A stretch of DNA of 64,000 bases from G963666705 sp963666705 (GTDB lineage Bacteria > Pseudomonadota > Alphaproteobacteria > CADEGL01). The position numbers and the translations under genes are program-made. The stretch spans positions 62,001 to 126,000 of the forward strand of contig CAXXKO010000009.1 in NCBI GenBank assembly GCA_963666705.2, read 5' to 3'. The notes under the pieces were generated by a model. The model saw only the letters and a program-made list of their open reading frames with translations. It did no database searches and was not told the DNA's origin. Below are positions 1 to 7,318 of the stretch, piece after piece (the first letter of the stretch is position 1; the number at the start of each line of letters is the position of its first letter).

Positions 1-171
1 TGGCGCCTGGGGGCGCACCGTGCCACCCGCGCCCGGGGCCGAGGCATCCTCCACCCTCTGGTCGGGCGCCCGGCGGTCGGGCGCCAAGCCGAACATCTCG
101 GGCAGGAACTGGAAGCCGAGGATGATGACGAGCGAAGCCGCTATCGCGAGCAGAAGGTTTCTTTGATCCAT
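1..171 (-). CDS. yidC: Membrane protein insertase YidC (N-terminal fragment)
   Basis: YidC inserts proteins into the inner membrane, alone or with SecYEG. Only the first 57 codons are in the window; the gene runs off the left edge. The visible protein starts MDQRNLLLAIAASLVI, the usual YidC opening, with an N-terminal transmembrane segment at about residues 5-25 and then a Pro/Ala/Asp-rich periplasmic stretch. It lies 41 nt downstream of yidD on the same strand, last in the classic rpmH-rnpA-yidD-yidC order. The N-terminus and gene order together make the call safe although most of the protein is missing. Confidence 0.9.
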   Translation of the reverse strand, partial: MDQRNLLLAIAASLVIILGFQFLPEMFGLAPDRRAPDQRVEDASAPGAGGTVRPQAP

Positions 172-212
172 GTCAGGCGGTGGCCCGCGTTCCTGGCGTG
201 TGGTGGGCTGGG

Positions 213-467
213 CTATTGGCGGCCGAGGGCGTGCCGGCGGGCCGGCTTCCCGGGCACCGGATCATAGCCCGAGCCGCCCCACGGATGGCAGCGCGCAATG
301 CGCCATACCGCGAGCCCAGTGCCGCGCACCGCGCCGTGGCGCATGATCGCCTCCATGGCGTAGGCCGAGCAGGTCGGGTGATAGCGGCAGCTCCGCGGCA
401 GGATCGGCGAGATGAATAGCCGATAGAGCCCGATCGCCCCCCGCAGGATAGCGCCGATGGGATTCAC
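213..467 (-). CDS. yidD: Membrane protein insertion efficiency factor YidD
   Basis: YidD is a small membrane-associated protein that assists YidC-dependent insertion. The 84-residue product has the family size and its signature: an amphipathic N-terminus (GLYRLFISPILPRSCRYHP) followed by PTCSAYAMEAI and the GG-x-G-YDPVP-like end. The start is GTG, and its GTGA overlaps the rnpA stop by 4 nt, which indicates translational coupling and fixes the start. A longer open frame extends upstream, but it only reads rnpA out of frame. Confidence 0.93.
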   Translation of the reverse strand: MNPIGAILRGAIGLYRLFISPILPRSCRYHPTCSAYAMEAIMRHGAVRGTGLAVWRIARCHPWGGSGYDPVPGKPARRHALGRQ

Positions 468-856
468 GCCCCGGCCCCGCCGCCGTCGCCCGGGCGATAG
501 CAGCCCAGGCGCTCGAGTGCGGCCGCGAGGTCGCCCTTGAGCGCTTCGAAGGGCCGCCGAATGGTGCCGGCCCGGCCGATGACCACATAATCGCGGCCCG
601 GTGCCGCGTGGGCCGGCATCACCGCGTCCGCCGCGGCGCGCAGGCGCCGGCGCGCCCGGTTGCGCGTGACGGAACCGCCCACCTTGCGGGTGACGGTGAA
701 GCCGAGGCCGCATTCCGGCGCGCCCGGCCCGCATCCCGGCGCGCCCGCGGCGGGGGACGCCTGCAGAACGAGGCCGGGCATGGCTGATTTGTGCTGGCCG
801 CGTGCGACTCTGAGGAATTCGGGGCGGCGCCTGAGGCGCCTAATGGACACCCGCAT
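464..856 (-). CDS. rnpA: Ribonuclease P protein component
   Basis: RnpA is the protein subunit of RNase P, which together with the catalytic RNA trims tRNA 5' leaders. The 130-residue product contains the RNR-type basic helix (VTRNRARRRLRAA, about residues 62-74) and a C-terminal strand with DYVVIGR. ATG lies only 3 nt after the rpmH stop. A Pro/Gly/Cys-rich insertion at about residues 33-50 is a little longer than in typical orthologues. Co-transcription with rpmH is expected from the spacing. Confidence 0.92.
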   Translation of the reverse strand: MRVSIRRLRRRPEFLRVARGQHKSAMPGLVLQASPAAGAPGCGPGAPECGLGFTVTRKVGGSVTRNRARRRLRAAADAVMPAHAAPGRDYVVIGRAGTIRRPFEALKGDLAAALERLGCYRPGDGGGAGA

Positions 857-859
857 CGG

Positions 860-994
860 TCATGCCGAGAGGCGCTTGCGCCCCTTGGCACGGCGCCGCG
901 CAAGCACGCGCCGTCCGGATGGCGTCGCCATCCGGGAGCGAAAGCCATGCCGGCGCTTGCGAACCTTCACGCTTGGCTGGAATGTTCGTTTCAA
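860..994 (-). CDS. rpmH: 50S ribosomal protein bL34
   Basis: bL34 is a 44-residue basic protein of the large ribosomal subunit. The translation, KRTFQPSVKVRKRRHGF followed by RSRMATPSGRRVLARRRAKG and RKRLSA, matches the family along its whole length. The only in-frame start that gives the canonical N-terminus is TTG, so a rare initiator is used; the AGGGAGCTC-like stretch just upstream can serve as ribosome binding site. It is first in the rpmH-rnpA-yidD-yidC unit and sits about 30 nt behind a near-consensus promoter. Confidence 0.94.
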   Translation of the reverse strand: MKRTFQPSVKVRKRRHGFRSRMATPSGRRVLARRRAKGRKRLSA

Positions 995-1023
995 GAGAGA
1001 GCTCCCTGCCCCGAGGCGCTCGG

Positions 1024-1052
1024 TGTATAAGGGCTCGGGCGTACCAAGTCAA
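1024..1052 (-). promoter_or_regulatory. Sigma70-type promoter of rpmH operon
   Basis: On the minus strand TTGACT and TATACA are separated by exactly 17 nt. The -10 box ends about 30 nt before the TTG start of rpmH, so the promoter would drive the whole rpmH-rnpA-yidD-yidC unit. Confidence 0.75.
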
Positions 1053-1170
1053 TGCGCCGCCGCCCCGCCCGCGGCCCCGGGCCTCACGGCAAGGTGACTG
1101 GTTGTGTCGGAGGGGCGATGATACATACGGCTTCGACCCCTTTCTGGCGCCGCCGGCGCCCGAAGACGCG

Positions 1171-1938
1171 ATGCGAACATACGGGATCAACGTGAGCGCC
1201 GATCGAACGGTGAGCAATACCACGCCGCTCAGACGACTGTTGCCGCTCGCAATCCTCGCCCTCGGCCTGGTGGCTTTCTACGCCGCCGGCCTGGACCACT
1301 ATATCGATTTCGCGGTCCTGCGCGAAAACCGGGCGGCGCTCGTGGATTGGGTGGACGGGAGCCGGGTGCTGGCGGCGCTGGCCTTCATCCTCCTCTACAT
1401 GGCCGCGGTCGCGTTCTCCCTGCCGGTTGGGGCGGCCTTGACCGTGGCGGGGGGCTTCCTCTTCGGTACCGTGCCGGCGGCGATCTACGTGGTCGTGGGC
1501 GCCACCTTGGGCGCCACCATCCTCTTCATGGCCGCGCGCACCGCATTCGCCGACGTGCTGCGCCGCAAGGCCACGGGACCCCTGTTCCAAAAGATGCAGG
1601 CCGGCTTTCAGGACGATGCCTTCAGCTATCTCCTGATCCTGCGCCTGGTCCCGCTGTTTCCCTTCTGGCTGGTCAACCTGGTGCCCGCTCTCCTCGGCAT
1701 GCGCCCGCGCACATACGTCCTCGGCACCTTCCTCGGCATCATTCCGGGCAGCGTCGTGTTCGCCCATGTCGGCGCCGGCCTTGGTGCCGTGTTCGACCGC
1801 GGCGAAGCGCCCGATCTCGACATCATCTTGGAGCCCGAGATTCTCTCCGCCATCATCGCCCTCGCCGCGCTCGCCTTGCTGCCGGTGGTCTACAAGCGAT
1901 ACAAGGCCCGCAAGGGGCGTCGTCCCGGCGCCCGGTAG
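1171..1938 (+). CDS. TVP38/TMEM64 (VTT domain) membrane protein
   Basis: This is a 255-residue polytopic inner-membrane protein of the TVP38/DedA superfamily, a group linked to lipid scrambling and membrane homeostasis. Hydrophobic segments lie at about residues 20-40, 65-85, 90-125, 160-200 and 225-245, and the VTT core is recognisable from AGGFLFGTVPAA, from LRLVPLFPFWLVN and from a GT-FLG-I-PG motif. ATG at 1171 gives a short N-terminus before the first helix; GTG at 1192 is an alternative. The flavoprotein gene follows after 26 nt on the same strand, a pairing seen in many bacteria that suggests a shared but undefined role. Confidence 0.85.
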   Translation: MRTYGINVSADRTVSNTTPLRRLLPLAILALGLVAFYAAGLDHYIDFAVLRENRAALVDWVDGSRVLAALAFILLYMAAVAFSLPVGAALTVAGGFLFGTVPAAIYVVVGATLGATILFMAARTAFADVLRRKATGPLFQKMQAGFQDDAFSYLLILRLVPLFPFWLVNLVPALLGMRPRTYVLGTFLGIIPGSVVFAHVGAGLGAVFDRGEAPDLDIILEPEILSAIIALAALALLPVVYKRYKARKGRRPGAR

Positions 1939-1964
1939 GGAAGCGGGAAAGCGGGGAGGCGGCG

Positions 1965-3389
1965 ATGGCCGAGGTCATCCGCCCGGACATTTGCGTGATC
2001 GGCGCCGGCTCCGGCGGCCTCACGGTCGCGGCGGGCGCCTCGCAGATGGGGGCCGAGACCGTGCTGGTCGAGCGCGCCCTCATGGGCGGGGACTGCCTCA
2101 ACCACGGCTGCGTGCCGTCGAAGGCGCTGCTGGCGGCCGCGCACGCCGCTCATGCGGTGCGGCGCGCACCCAGGTTCGGCGTCGATGCGGGTGAGCCCAG
2201 GGTCGATTTCGCTCGCGTCCAGAATCGCGTCCAAGGCGTCATCGCCAGCATCGCGCCACAGGATTCCGTCGAGCGCTTCGAGGGGCTGGGGGTGCGCGTT
2301 ATCCAGGACCACGCCCGCTTTACCGGCCCCGGCGGGGTGGTGGCGGGGGAGAGCGCCATCCGCGCCCGCCGCTTCGTCATCGCCACCGGTGCCGCGCCGC
2401 TGGTGCCGCCGATCCCGGGCATCGGAGACGTGCCCTATCACACCAACGAGACCATTTTCGGCGCAACCGTCCTGCCGGGGCACCTGCTGGTGATGGGCGG
2501 CGGCCCCATCGGCGTCGAGCTGGGCCAGGCCTTCCGCCGGCTCGGCGCGCGGGTGACGATCATCGAGATGTCGAGCATCCTGCCGCGCGACGAAGCGGAG
2601 CTGGTCGACGTGGTGCGCAACCGGCTGCGGGGCGATGGCGTGGATATCCTCGAGGGCGCGCGCATCGAGGCGGTCGAGCGGCGCGGCGCCGGCCTCGCCG
2701 TGCGCGTGAGCCGCCATGGCACGGCGGCCTGGCACGAGGGCACCCACCTCCTGGTCGCGGTGGGCCGCAAGCCCGTGCTCGACGATCTCGGGCTCGAGGC
2801 GGCCGGCGTGGCCCACGGGCCCGGCGGCATCACCGTCGATAGGCGCCAGTGCACCAGCAACAGGCGGGTCTATGCCATCGGCGACGCGGCCGACGGCTAC
2901 CGCTTCACCCACACGGCGTCGCACGGGGCCACGGTGGTGCTGCGCCACGCCCTCTTCCGCCTGCCCGCCAAGGCCGAGGTGCGCGCGGTGCCCTGGGTCA
3001 CCTATACCGACCCCGAGCTCGCCCATGTTGGTCTGGGCGAGGACGCGGCCCGGGCGGCGCACGGCGACATCCGCGTCCTGCGCTGGCCCTTCTCGGAGAA
3101 CGACCGGGCCTGGACGGACGGCGAGACGGACGGCCTGATCAAGGCCGTGGCGACGAAATCGGGCCGCATCCTCGGCGCGTCCATCGTCGGGCACAATGCC
3201 GGAGAGCTGATCCAGCCCTGGGTACTGGCCATCTCGAGCGGCCTCAAGGTGGGCGCCATCGCCAAGATGATCGCGCCCTACCCGACCCTCGGGGAGGTCA
3301 GCAAACGCGCCGCCGGGACCTATTACATGCCCAAGCTGTTCAGCGAGCGGACGAAGAAGGTCGTCCGCCTTCTGGCCCGCCTCGGCTGA
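1965..3389 (+). CDS. FAD-dependent pyridine nucleotide-disulfide oxidoreductase (MerA/Lpd-like)
   Basis: The 474-residue protein has the class I disulfide reductase layout: an FAD-binding GAGSGG motif near residue 13, a redox-active CxxxxC pair (GGDCLNHGCVPSK, Cys44/Cys49), an NAD(P) site (GGGPIGVELG) and a C-terminal dimerisation domain. The C-terminal His-Glu pair of true dihydrolipoamide dehydrogenases is not conserved: the motif reads PYPTLGE, with Tyr439 where His is expected, as in several mercuric reductase-like paralogues. The substrate is therefore unknown. A GGGAGG ribosome binding site precedes ATG. Its pairing with the TVP38 protein suggests a membrane or redox function rather than a 2-oxoacid dehydrogenase complex. 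Confidence 0.85.
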   Translation: MAEVIRPDICVIGAGSGGLTVAAGASQMGAETVLVERALMGGDCLNHGCVPSKALLAAAHAAHAVRRAPRFGVDAGEPRVDFARVQNRVQGVIASIAPQDSVERFEGLGVRVIQDHARFTGPGGVVAGESAIRARRFVIATGAAPLVPPIPGIGDVPYHTNETIFGATVLPGHLLVMGGGPIGVELGQAFRRLGARVTIIEMSSILPRDEAELVDVVRNRLRGDGVDILEGARIEAVERRGAGLAVRVSRHGTAAWHEGTHLLVAVGRKPVLDDLGLEAAGVAHGPGGITVDRRQCTSNRRVYAIGDAADGYRFTHTASHGATVVLRHALFRLPAKAEVRAVPWVTYTDPELAHVGLGEDAARAAHGDIRVLRWPFSENDRAWTDGETDGLIKAVATKSGRILGASIVGHNAGELIQPWVLAISSGLKVGAIAKMIAPYPTLGEVSKRAAGTYYMPKLFSERTKKVVRLLARLG

Positions 3390-3591
3390 TCGGGCGGCGC
3401 CGGCCCGCGCCGCGCCATTCACGGAAAATTGAAACTGATTGACTCCGCCTGACGGCACGGACGCGCTACTAATATTCCTGCCCGATACGCGCGGGTCACC
3501 GCGCCGATCGAATGGTGGATACACGGGGGGCGTCGGCATGAGCCGCGCCGCCAACTGAACAGACCCGATTGAATGGTCTCAGGAGGACTTC

Positions 3592-3849
3592 ATGATCAAG
3601 AAAACCGTTGTCGCGATCAGCGTTGCGGCCCTGGCGACGTCCGTGGCGGCTCTGCCGACCGCCGTCGCCGCCGCCGACAGCTCGCCGCTGGTCCAGATCG
3701 CAGCCTGCAATCCGTGCAACCCCTGCGCCCCCAAGGCCTGCAACCCCTGCAATCCTTGCGCCGCCAACCCCTGCAATCCTTGCAACCCCTGCGCCGCCAA
3801 CCCCTGCAATCCTTGCAATCCGTGCAATCCCTGCAAGGCGTCCGACTAG
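3592..3849 (+). CDS. Exported CNPC-repeat cysteine-rich small protein
   Basis: This 85-residue protein begins with a clear signal peptide (MIKKTVVAISVAALATS, cleavage probably after AVAAA near residue 28). The mature part is almost entirely CNPC units separated by AAN or APKA spacers and carries 13 cysteines in roughly 45 residues. A strong AGGAGG site lies 6 nt before ATG, and a stem-loop terminator follows, so it looks like a single highly translated gene. I recognise no named family. Regular Cys-x-x-Cys spacing suggests metal or heme binding or a disulfide-rich scaffold in the periplasm, but that is inference. Confidence 0.8.
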   Translation: MIKKTVVAISVAALATSVAALPTAVAAADSSPLVQIAACNPCNPCAPKACNPCNPCAANPCNPCNPCAANPCNPCNPCNPCKASD

Positions 3850-3872
3850 CCGCCTGACGGACCGCACGTAAC

Positions 3873-3909
3873 ATCGGGGCGTCCGCCGGGTAACTGCGGG
3901 CGCCCCGAT
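3873..3909 (+). terminator. Stem-loop terminator after CNPC gene
   Basis: A 14-bp nearly perfect stem (ATCGGGGCGTCCGC paired with GCGGGCGCCCCGAT, one G-U type pair) closes a 9-nt loop 23 nt after the stop. No long T-run follows, so it may be a weak intrinsic terminator or an mRNA-stabilising hairpin. Confidence 0.6.
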
Positions 3910-3973
3910 TCGGTTCGGGCTCGAATCGATGGGACGGTGCGCGCCGGGCCGATGATTCGCTATAATCGCCCGC

Positions 3974-5365
3974 ATGGCCGAACGGAAGCTCAGACTGCCG
4001 CGCCTCGATCGCAGCCTCTCGGCGCGCCTTCTTCTGCTGACGATCTTCTTTGTCATGCTCTCGGAGGTGTTCATCTATACGCCGTCGATCGGCCGATACC
4101 GCAAGGTGTATTTGGAAGAGCGCATCGCCGCGGCGCACATCGCCACCCTCGCGCTCAAGGCCACACCGGACGGGATGGTTCCGCCCGCGCTCGAACGGGA
4201 GCTGCTGAGCCATGCCGGCGCCTATGTGGTGGAGCTCTACCGTCCGGGCGCGCCCAAGGAGCTCATGCTCGGCCCCATGGTGCCGCCCGAGATCGACGCC
4301 GAGTTCGACCTGCGCGAGGGCAGCTTCTTCGGCTTCATCGACCAGGCCTTCGCGACCTTGGCCCAGGACCGCAACCGGGTCATCCTGGTGCGCGGCGATT
4401 TGCCCAAGGAGCCCGGGACCCTCGTCGAGATCATCATCGACGAATGGCCCATGCGCATGTCGATGATCGACTTCTCCGAGCGCATCCTGGCGCTCTCGAT
4501 CCTCATCTCCATGATCACGGCCGCCCTGGTCTATCTCAGCCTGCAACTGACGATGGTCTTCCCCCTGCGCCGGGTCAGCGAGAGCATCGTGGCCTTCCGC
4601 GAGGACCCTGAGGATCCGGCTCGCGCCATCGTGCCGGGCCGGCGCAGCGACGAGATCGGCGTCGTCCAGCACGCCCTCGCCGAGATGCAGACCGGCCTCA
4701 TGACGGCGCTCAAGCAGAAGACGCGCCTGGCCACCCTCGGCGAGGCCGTGACCAAGATCAACCACGACCTGCGCAACATCCTGGCCACGGCGCAGCTCGT
4801 CTCCGACCGCCTCGCCACCATCGACGACCCCGAGGCGCGGCGCATCACGCCGACCCTGGTGAGCTCGATCGACCGGGCGGTCGAGCTCTGCACCGATACG
4901 CTCGATTTCGCGCGCGCCGAGCGGCCCCTCGCACTGGCGCGCTTCGCCTTGCGCGAGCTGGTCGAGGATGTGGGCGAACAGCTCGGCTTCGCCGTCGACG
5001 GCACTCCCGCCTGGGACAACCAGGTCGGCCCCGAGACGATCGTCGCGGCGGACCGCGGCCAGCTTTCCCGGGTGCTCGCGAACCTGGGCAAGAATGCCGC
5101 CGAGGCCGGCGCCGGGCGCGTGCTGGTCTCGGCCCGGCGCGAGGGGCGCATCGACGCGATCCGAATCGCGGATGACGGGCCCGGCCTGCCGCCCAAGGCC
5201 CAGGCCCGGCTGTTCGAGCCCTTCGCCGGCTCCGCCCGGCCCGGCGGCACCGGCCTCGGCCTCGCCATCGCCCGGGAGGTGATGCGCACCCATGGCGGCG
5301 ACGTCGTCCTCGCCGGGACGGGCGCCGAGGGGACGGTCTTCGAGCTGCGCCTGCCAGCGGCGTGA
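3974..5365 (+). CDS. Sensor histidine kinase
   Basis: This is a 463-residue membrane histidine kinase. Transmembrane helices lie at about residues 17-35 and 170-196 and flank a periplasmic sensor of about 130 residues. A HAMP-like linker follows, then the dimerisation/phosphoacceptor motif KINHDLRNILATAQ with His264, an N-box with NLGKNAAEAG, a G1 box DDGPGLP and a G2 box GTGLGLAIA. The N-box has Gly-Lys where many kinases have two variable residues, but the key Asn is kept. No response regulator is adjacent, so it is an orphan within this window. The periplasmic sensor has no recognisable ligand domain. Confidence 0.88.
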   Translation: MAERKLRLPRLDRSLSARLLLLTIFFVMLSEVFIYTPSIGRYRKVYLEERIAAAHIATLALKATPDGMVPPALERELLSHAGAYVVELYRPGAPKELMLGPMVPPEIDAEFDLREGSFFGFIDQAFATLAQDRNRVILVRGDLPKEPGTLVEIIIDEWPMRMSMIDFSERILALSILISMITAALVYLSLQLTMVFPLRRVSESIVAFREDPEDPARAIVPGRRSDEIGVVQHALAEMQTGLMTALKQKTRLATLGEAVTKINHDLRNILATAQLVSDRLATIDDPEARRITPTLVSSIDRAVELCTDTLDFARAERPLALARFALRELVEDVGEQLGFAVDGTPAWDNQVGPETIVAADRGQLSRVLANLGKNAAEAGAGRVLVSARREGRIDAIRIADDGPGLPPKAQARLFEPFAGSARPGGTGLGLAIAREVMRTHGGDVVLAGTGAEGTVFELRLPAA

Positions 5366-5398
5366 GCCGTGGCCGCGCCGACGTAGGAGAGAAACGCG

Positions 5399-5971
5399 CT
5401 AAATCCTCGTCGAGAGCCATATGGCGAGGCGGGAGCCGGCCTTGATGGCGGCCGTCAGGGGCTCGTAGCCGGGGGCCGCGCGGGCGTCGTGCTCGACCGC
5501 CGTCTCGAGATGCGCGAGCTCGTCGTCGCGGAACTCGAGGATGGTCTCGCGCAAATCCGCCTCGTCCTCGCCGAGCTGCTCGGCCTGCGCCGCGTAATGC
5601 CCGCCGATCACCTCCTCGACGGCGACGGTGCAGGCCATGGCGGCGCGCGGGCCCATGAGCGCCGTCGCCGCCCCGAGGGCGAAGCCGGCCACGTGCCAGA
5701 GCGGCGAGAGGGCCGTCGGCCGCACCCCGCGCTCGGCCATCATGCGGTCGAAGGCCTCCAGGTGCTCGCGCTCCCGCATCGCCATCTCCTCGATGGCCCG
5801 GCCCGCGCCCGTGCCGGCCAGGACGGCGAGCTGGCCCTCGTAGATGCGGACGGCCCCGTATTCGCCGGCCTGGTCCACCCGGATCATTCGCGCGATCAGC
5901 TCCGCGGGGCCCGGGTCGCCGGGGAGGGCGTCCTCGCCCGTGATGCGCGGGCGCGGCGCCTCGCCGGTCAT
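5399..5971 (-). CDS. coq7: 2-polyprenyl-3-methyl-6-methoxy-1,4-benzoquinone monooxygenase (Coq7)
   Basis: Coq7 is the di-iron hydroxylase that converts demethoxyubiquinone to its hydroxylated form late in ubiquinone synthesis. The 190-residue protein carries the ferritin-like ligand set: Glu37 (AGEYGAVRIY), E67xxH70 (REREHLEAF), Glu119 or Glu120 in AVEEVIGGHY and E151xxH154 (DELAHLETA). ATG overlaps the dsbB stop by 4 nt (ATGA), which fixes the start and implies coupling. Its length fits the short bacterial form without a mitochondrial leader. Confidence 0.94.
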   Translation of the reverse strand: MTGEAPRPRITGEDALPGDPGPAELIARMIRVDQAGEYGAVRIYEGQLAVLAGTGAGRAIEEMAMREREHLEAFDRMMAERGVRPTALSPLWHVAGFALGAATALMGPRAAMACTVAVEEVIGGHYAAQAEQLGEDEADLRETILEFRDDELAHLETAVEHDARAAPGYEPLTAAIKAGSRLAIWLSTRI

Positions 5972-6477
5972 CGCCGCGGCCCCCCCCGCAGGGCGGCGCG
6001 CGCGAGGCAGGGGACCGCCAGCGCCACCGAGGCGAGGAAGTTGTAACCGGTGAGCGAGATGCCGAAGAGCATCCAGGCGGGCACGTCGCAGCGCGGCGCG
6101 GGGGTCCCCATGGCGAGCGCGCGCAGCGCGGCGAGAGATGTCGGCTCGCCGCCCGCGCCGCCGTCCGCGCAGGTGCTGCTCCCTTCCCACCAGAGCTGCT
6201 CGACGCCCACATGGTAGCCGGCGATGCCGGCGCCCACGATGAGGGCCGCGCCCATGGCCGCCAGCAGCATCCGCCCGCCGCCCCGGCCCACCGCCGGGGT
6301 CAGGAGGCCGATCCCGAGGACCGCGAACCAGGGATAGCGCTGCCAGACGCAGAGCGGGCAGGGCTCGAGCCCGCCCAGGTATTGCATGGCGTAGACCGCA
6401 AGCAGTATGGCCGCGGCGACGGCCAGCATGGCCTGGGCCGCCCGGCGGGGATCGAGGGAAATGAGCATGCGCCGCAT
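5968..6477 (-). CDS. dsbB: Disulfide bond formation protein DsbB
   Basis: DsbB is the four-helix inner-membrane enzyme that reoxidises DsbA and passes electrons to quinone. The 169-residue product has four hydrophobic segments and both periplasmic Cys pairs: CPLC (Cys40/Cys43, in EPCPLCVWQRYPW) and Cys103/Cys130. I chose the ATG at 6477, which gives the normal short leader MRRMLISLDP; an ATG at 6498 adds seven unlikely residues and lacks a ribosome binding site. Coupling with coq7, a quinone synthesis gene, is functionally sensible because DsbB needs quinone. Confidence 0.9.
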   Translation of the reverse strand: MRRMLISLDPRRAAQAMLAVAAAILLAVYAMQYLGGLEPCPLCVWQRYPWFAVLGIGLLTPAVGRGGGRMLLAAMGAALIVGAGIAGYHVGVEQLWWEGSSTCADGGAGGEPTSLAALRALAMGTPAPRCDVPAWMLFGISLTGYNFLASVALAVPCLARAALRGGPRR

Positions 6478-6616
6478 GACGCCGCCTATATAGCCCATGG
6501 CGCCCCGTTATGTATCCCCCGCTCGAAAAACACCGGCGCCACTCGATCGGCTTCCGGCGAGCCGAGCTCTTGGCCCGCCGGCAAGCCCGACCGCGCGCCC
6601 GAGCGCGCCTTCGCGC

Positions 6617-7198
6617 CTACAGGATATATCTCACGACCGCGAAGCCGCCGACGAGGGAGACGAAGAAGACGAGGCTTACGAGGCCCAGGCGCTTCTCGAC
6701 GAAACCGCGGACCCAGGGGCCGAAATACCACAACAGCGCGGCTTCGGCGTAGAAGCGCGCGCCGCGCGAGAGCACCGAGGCAATGAGGAAGACGGCGAAA
6801 TCGAGCCGCGTCACCCCGCTGGCGATGGTGACGATCTTGAAGGGGATGGGCGTGAGGCCGCCGCCGGCCACGATCCAGGCGCCCCATTCGTTGTAGGCGG
6901 CCTGGAAGGCGGCGAAGTCTTCCCCATAGCCGTAGAGCTCGATGATGGGCCGGCCCAACGCCTCGAACAGGAAAGTGCCGATGGCGTAGCCCAGGATCGC
7001 CCCCAACACCGAGGCCACCGTGGCCACGAAGGCGATGCGCCAGACCCGGCGCCGGTCCGCCACCATCATGGGGATCATGATGACGTCCGGGGGGATGGGC
7101 AGGATGGAGGAATCGAGGAAGGAGACGATGGCCACGGCCCAGGTGGCGTGCCTGTGCTGGGCCAGCCCCATGGCCCGATCGTAGGAAGCCCTCAGCAC
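6617..7198 (-). CDS. YqaA family (DedA/VTT-type) membrane protein
   Basis: This 193-residue membrane protein belongs to the YqaA branch of the DedA/SNARE-associated superfamily. The conserved opening YDRAMGLAQHRHATWAV and the motif SFLDSSILPIPPDVIMIPM, a later GGGLTPIPFKIVTI and four to five hydrophobic segments support this. The start is a GTG with a GGGAGGG site 5-7 nt upstream; GTG at about 7237 is an alternative. Family members are thought to act in membrane homeostasis or lipid transport; the substrate is unknown. It is transcribed toward dsbB, with about 140 nt between them. Confidence 0.82.
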   Translation of the reverse strand: MLRASYDRAMGLAQHRHATWAVAIVSFLDSSILPIPPDVIMIPMMVADRRRVWRIAFVATVASVLGAILGYAIGTFLFEALGRPIIELYGYGEDFAAFQAAYNEWGAWIVAGGGLTPIPFKIVTIASGVTRLDFAVFLIASVLSRGARFYAEAALLWYFGPWVRGFVEKRLGLVSLVFFVSLVGGFAVVRYIL

Positions 7199-7318
7199 GC
7201 GCGCGCCCTCCCTCGCGAATTCGGTCGCGGCCACGCTTAGCAGCGGGACGGCGCGCGGGCAAGGCGGGCCGCGTTGGTGTAGTCTGAGGGGCGATTTCGG
7301 GACCGGGGCGAAGCCACC

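Noticed and set aside
1..1100. Replication origin near rpmH-rnpA
   Set aside because: No dnaA gene, DnaA-box cluster or AT-rich unwinding region is visible; in alphaproteobacteria this cluster is often not at the origin.
1890..3554. Long open frame antisense to the reductase gene
   Set aside because: It is composed of Arg/Ala/Gly/Asp-rich shadow sequence typical of the complementary frame of a GC-rich gene and has no motif or ribosome binding site.
3700..3840. Short direct repeats in the CNPC gene as CRISPR or minisatellite
   Set aside because: The repeats are in-frame codons (TGCAATCCTTGC and similar) within a gene that has a signal peptide and ribosome binding site.
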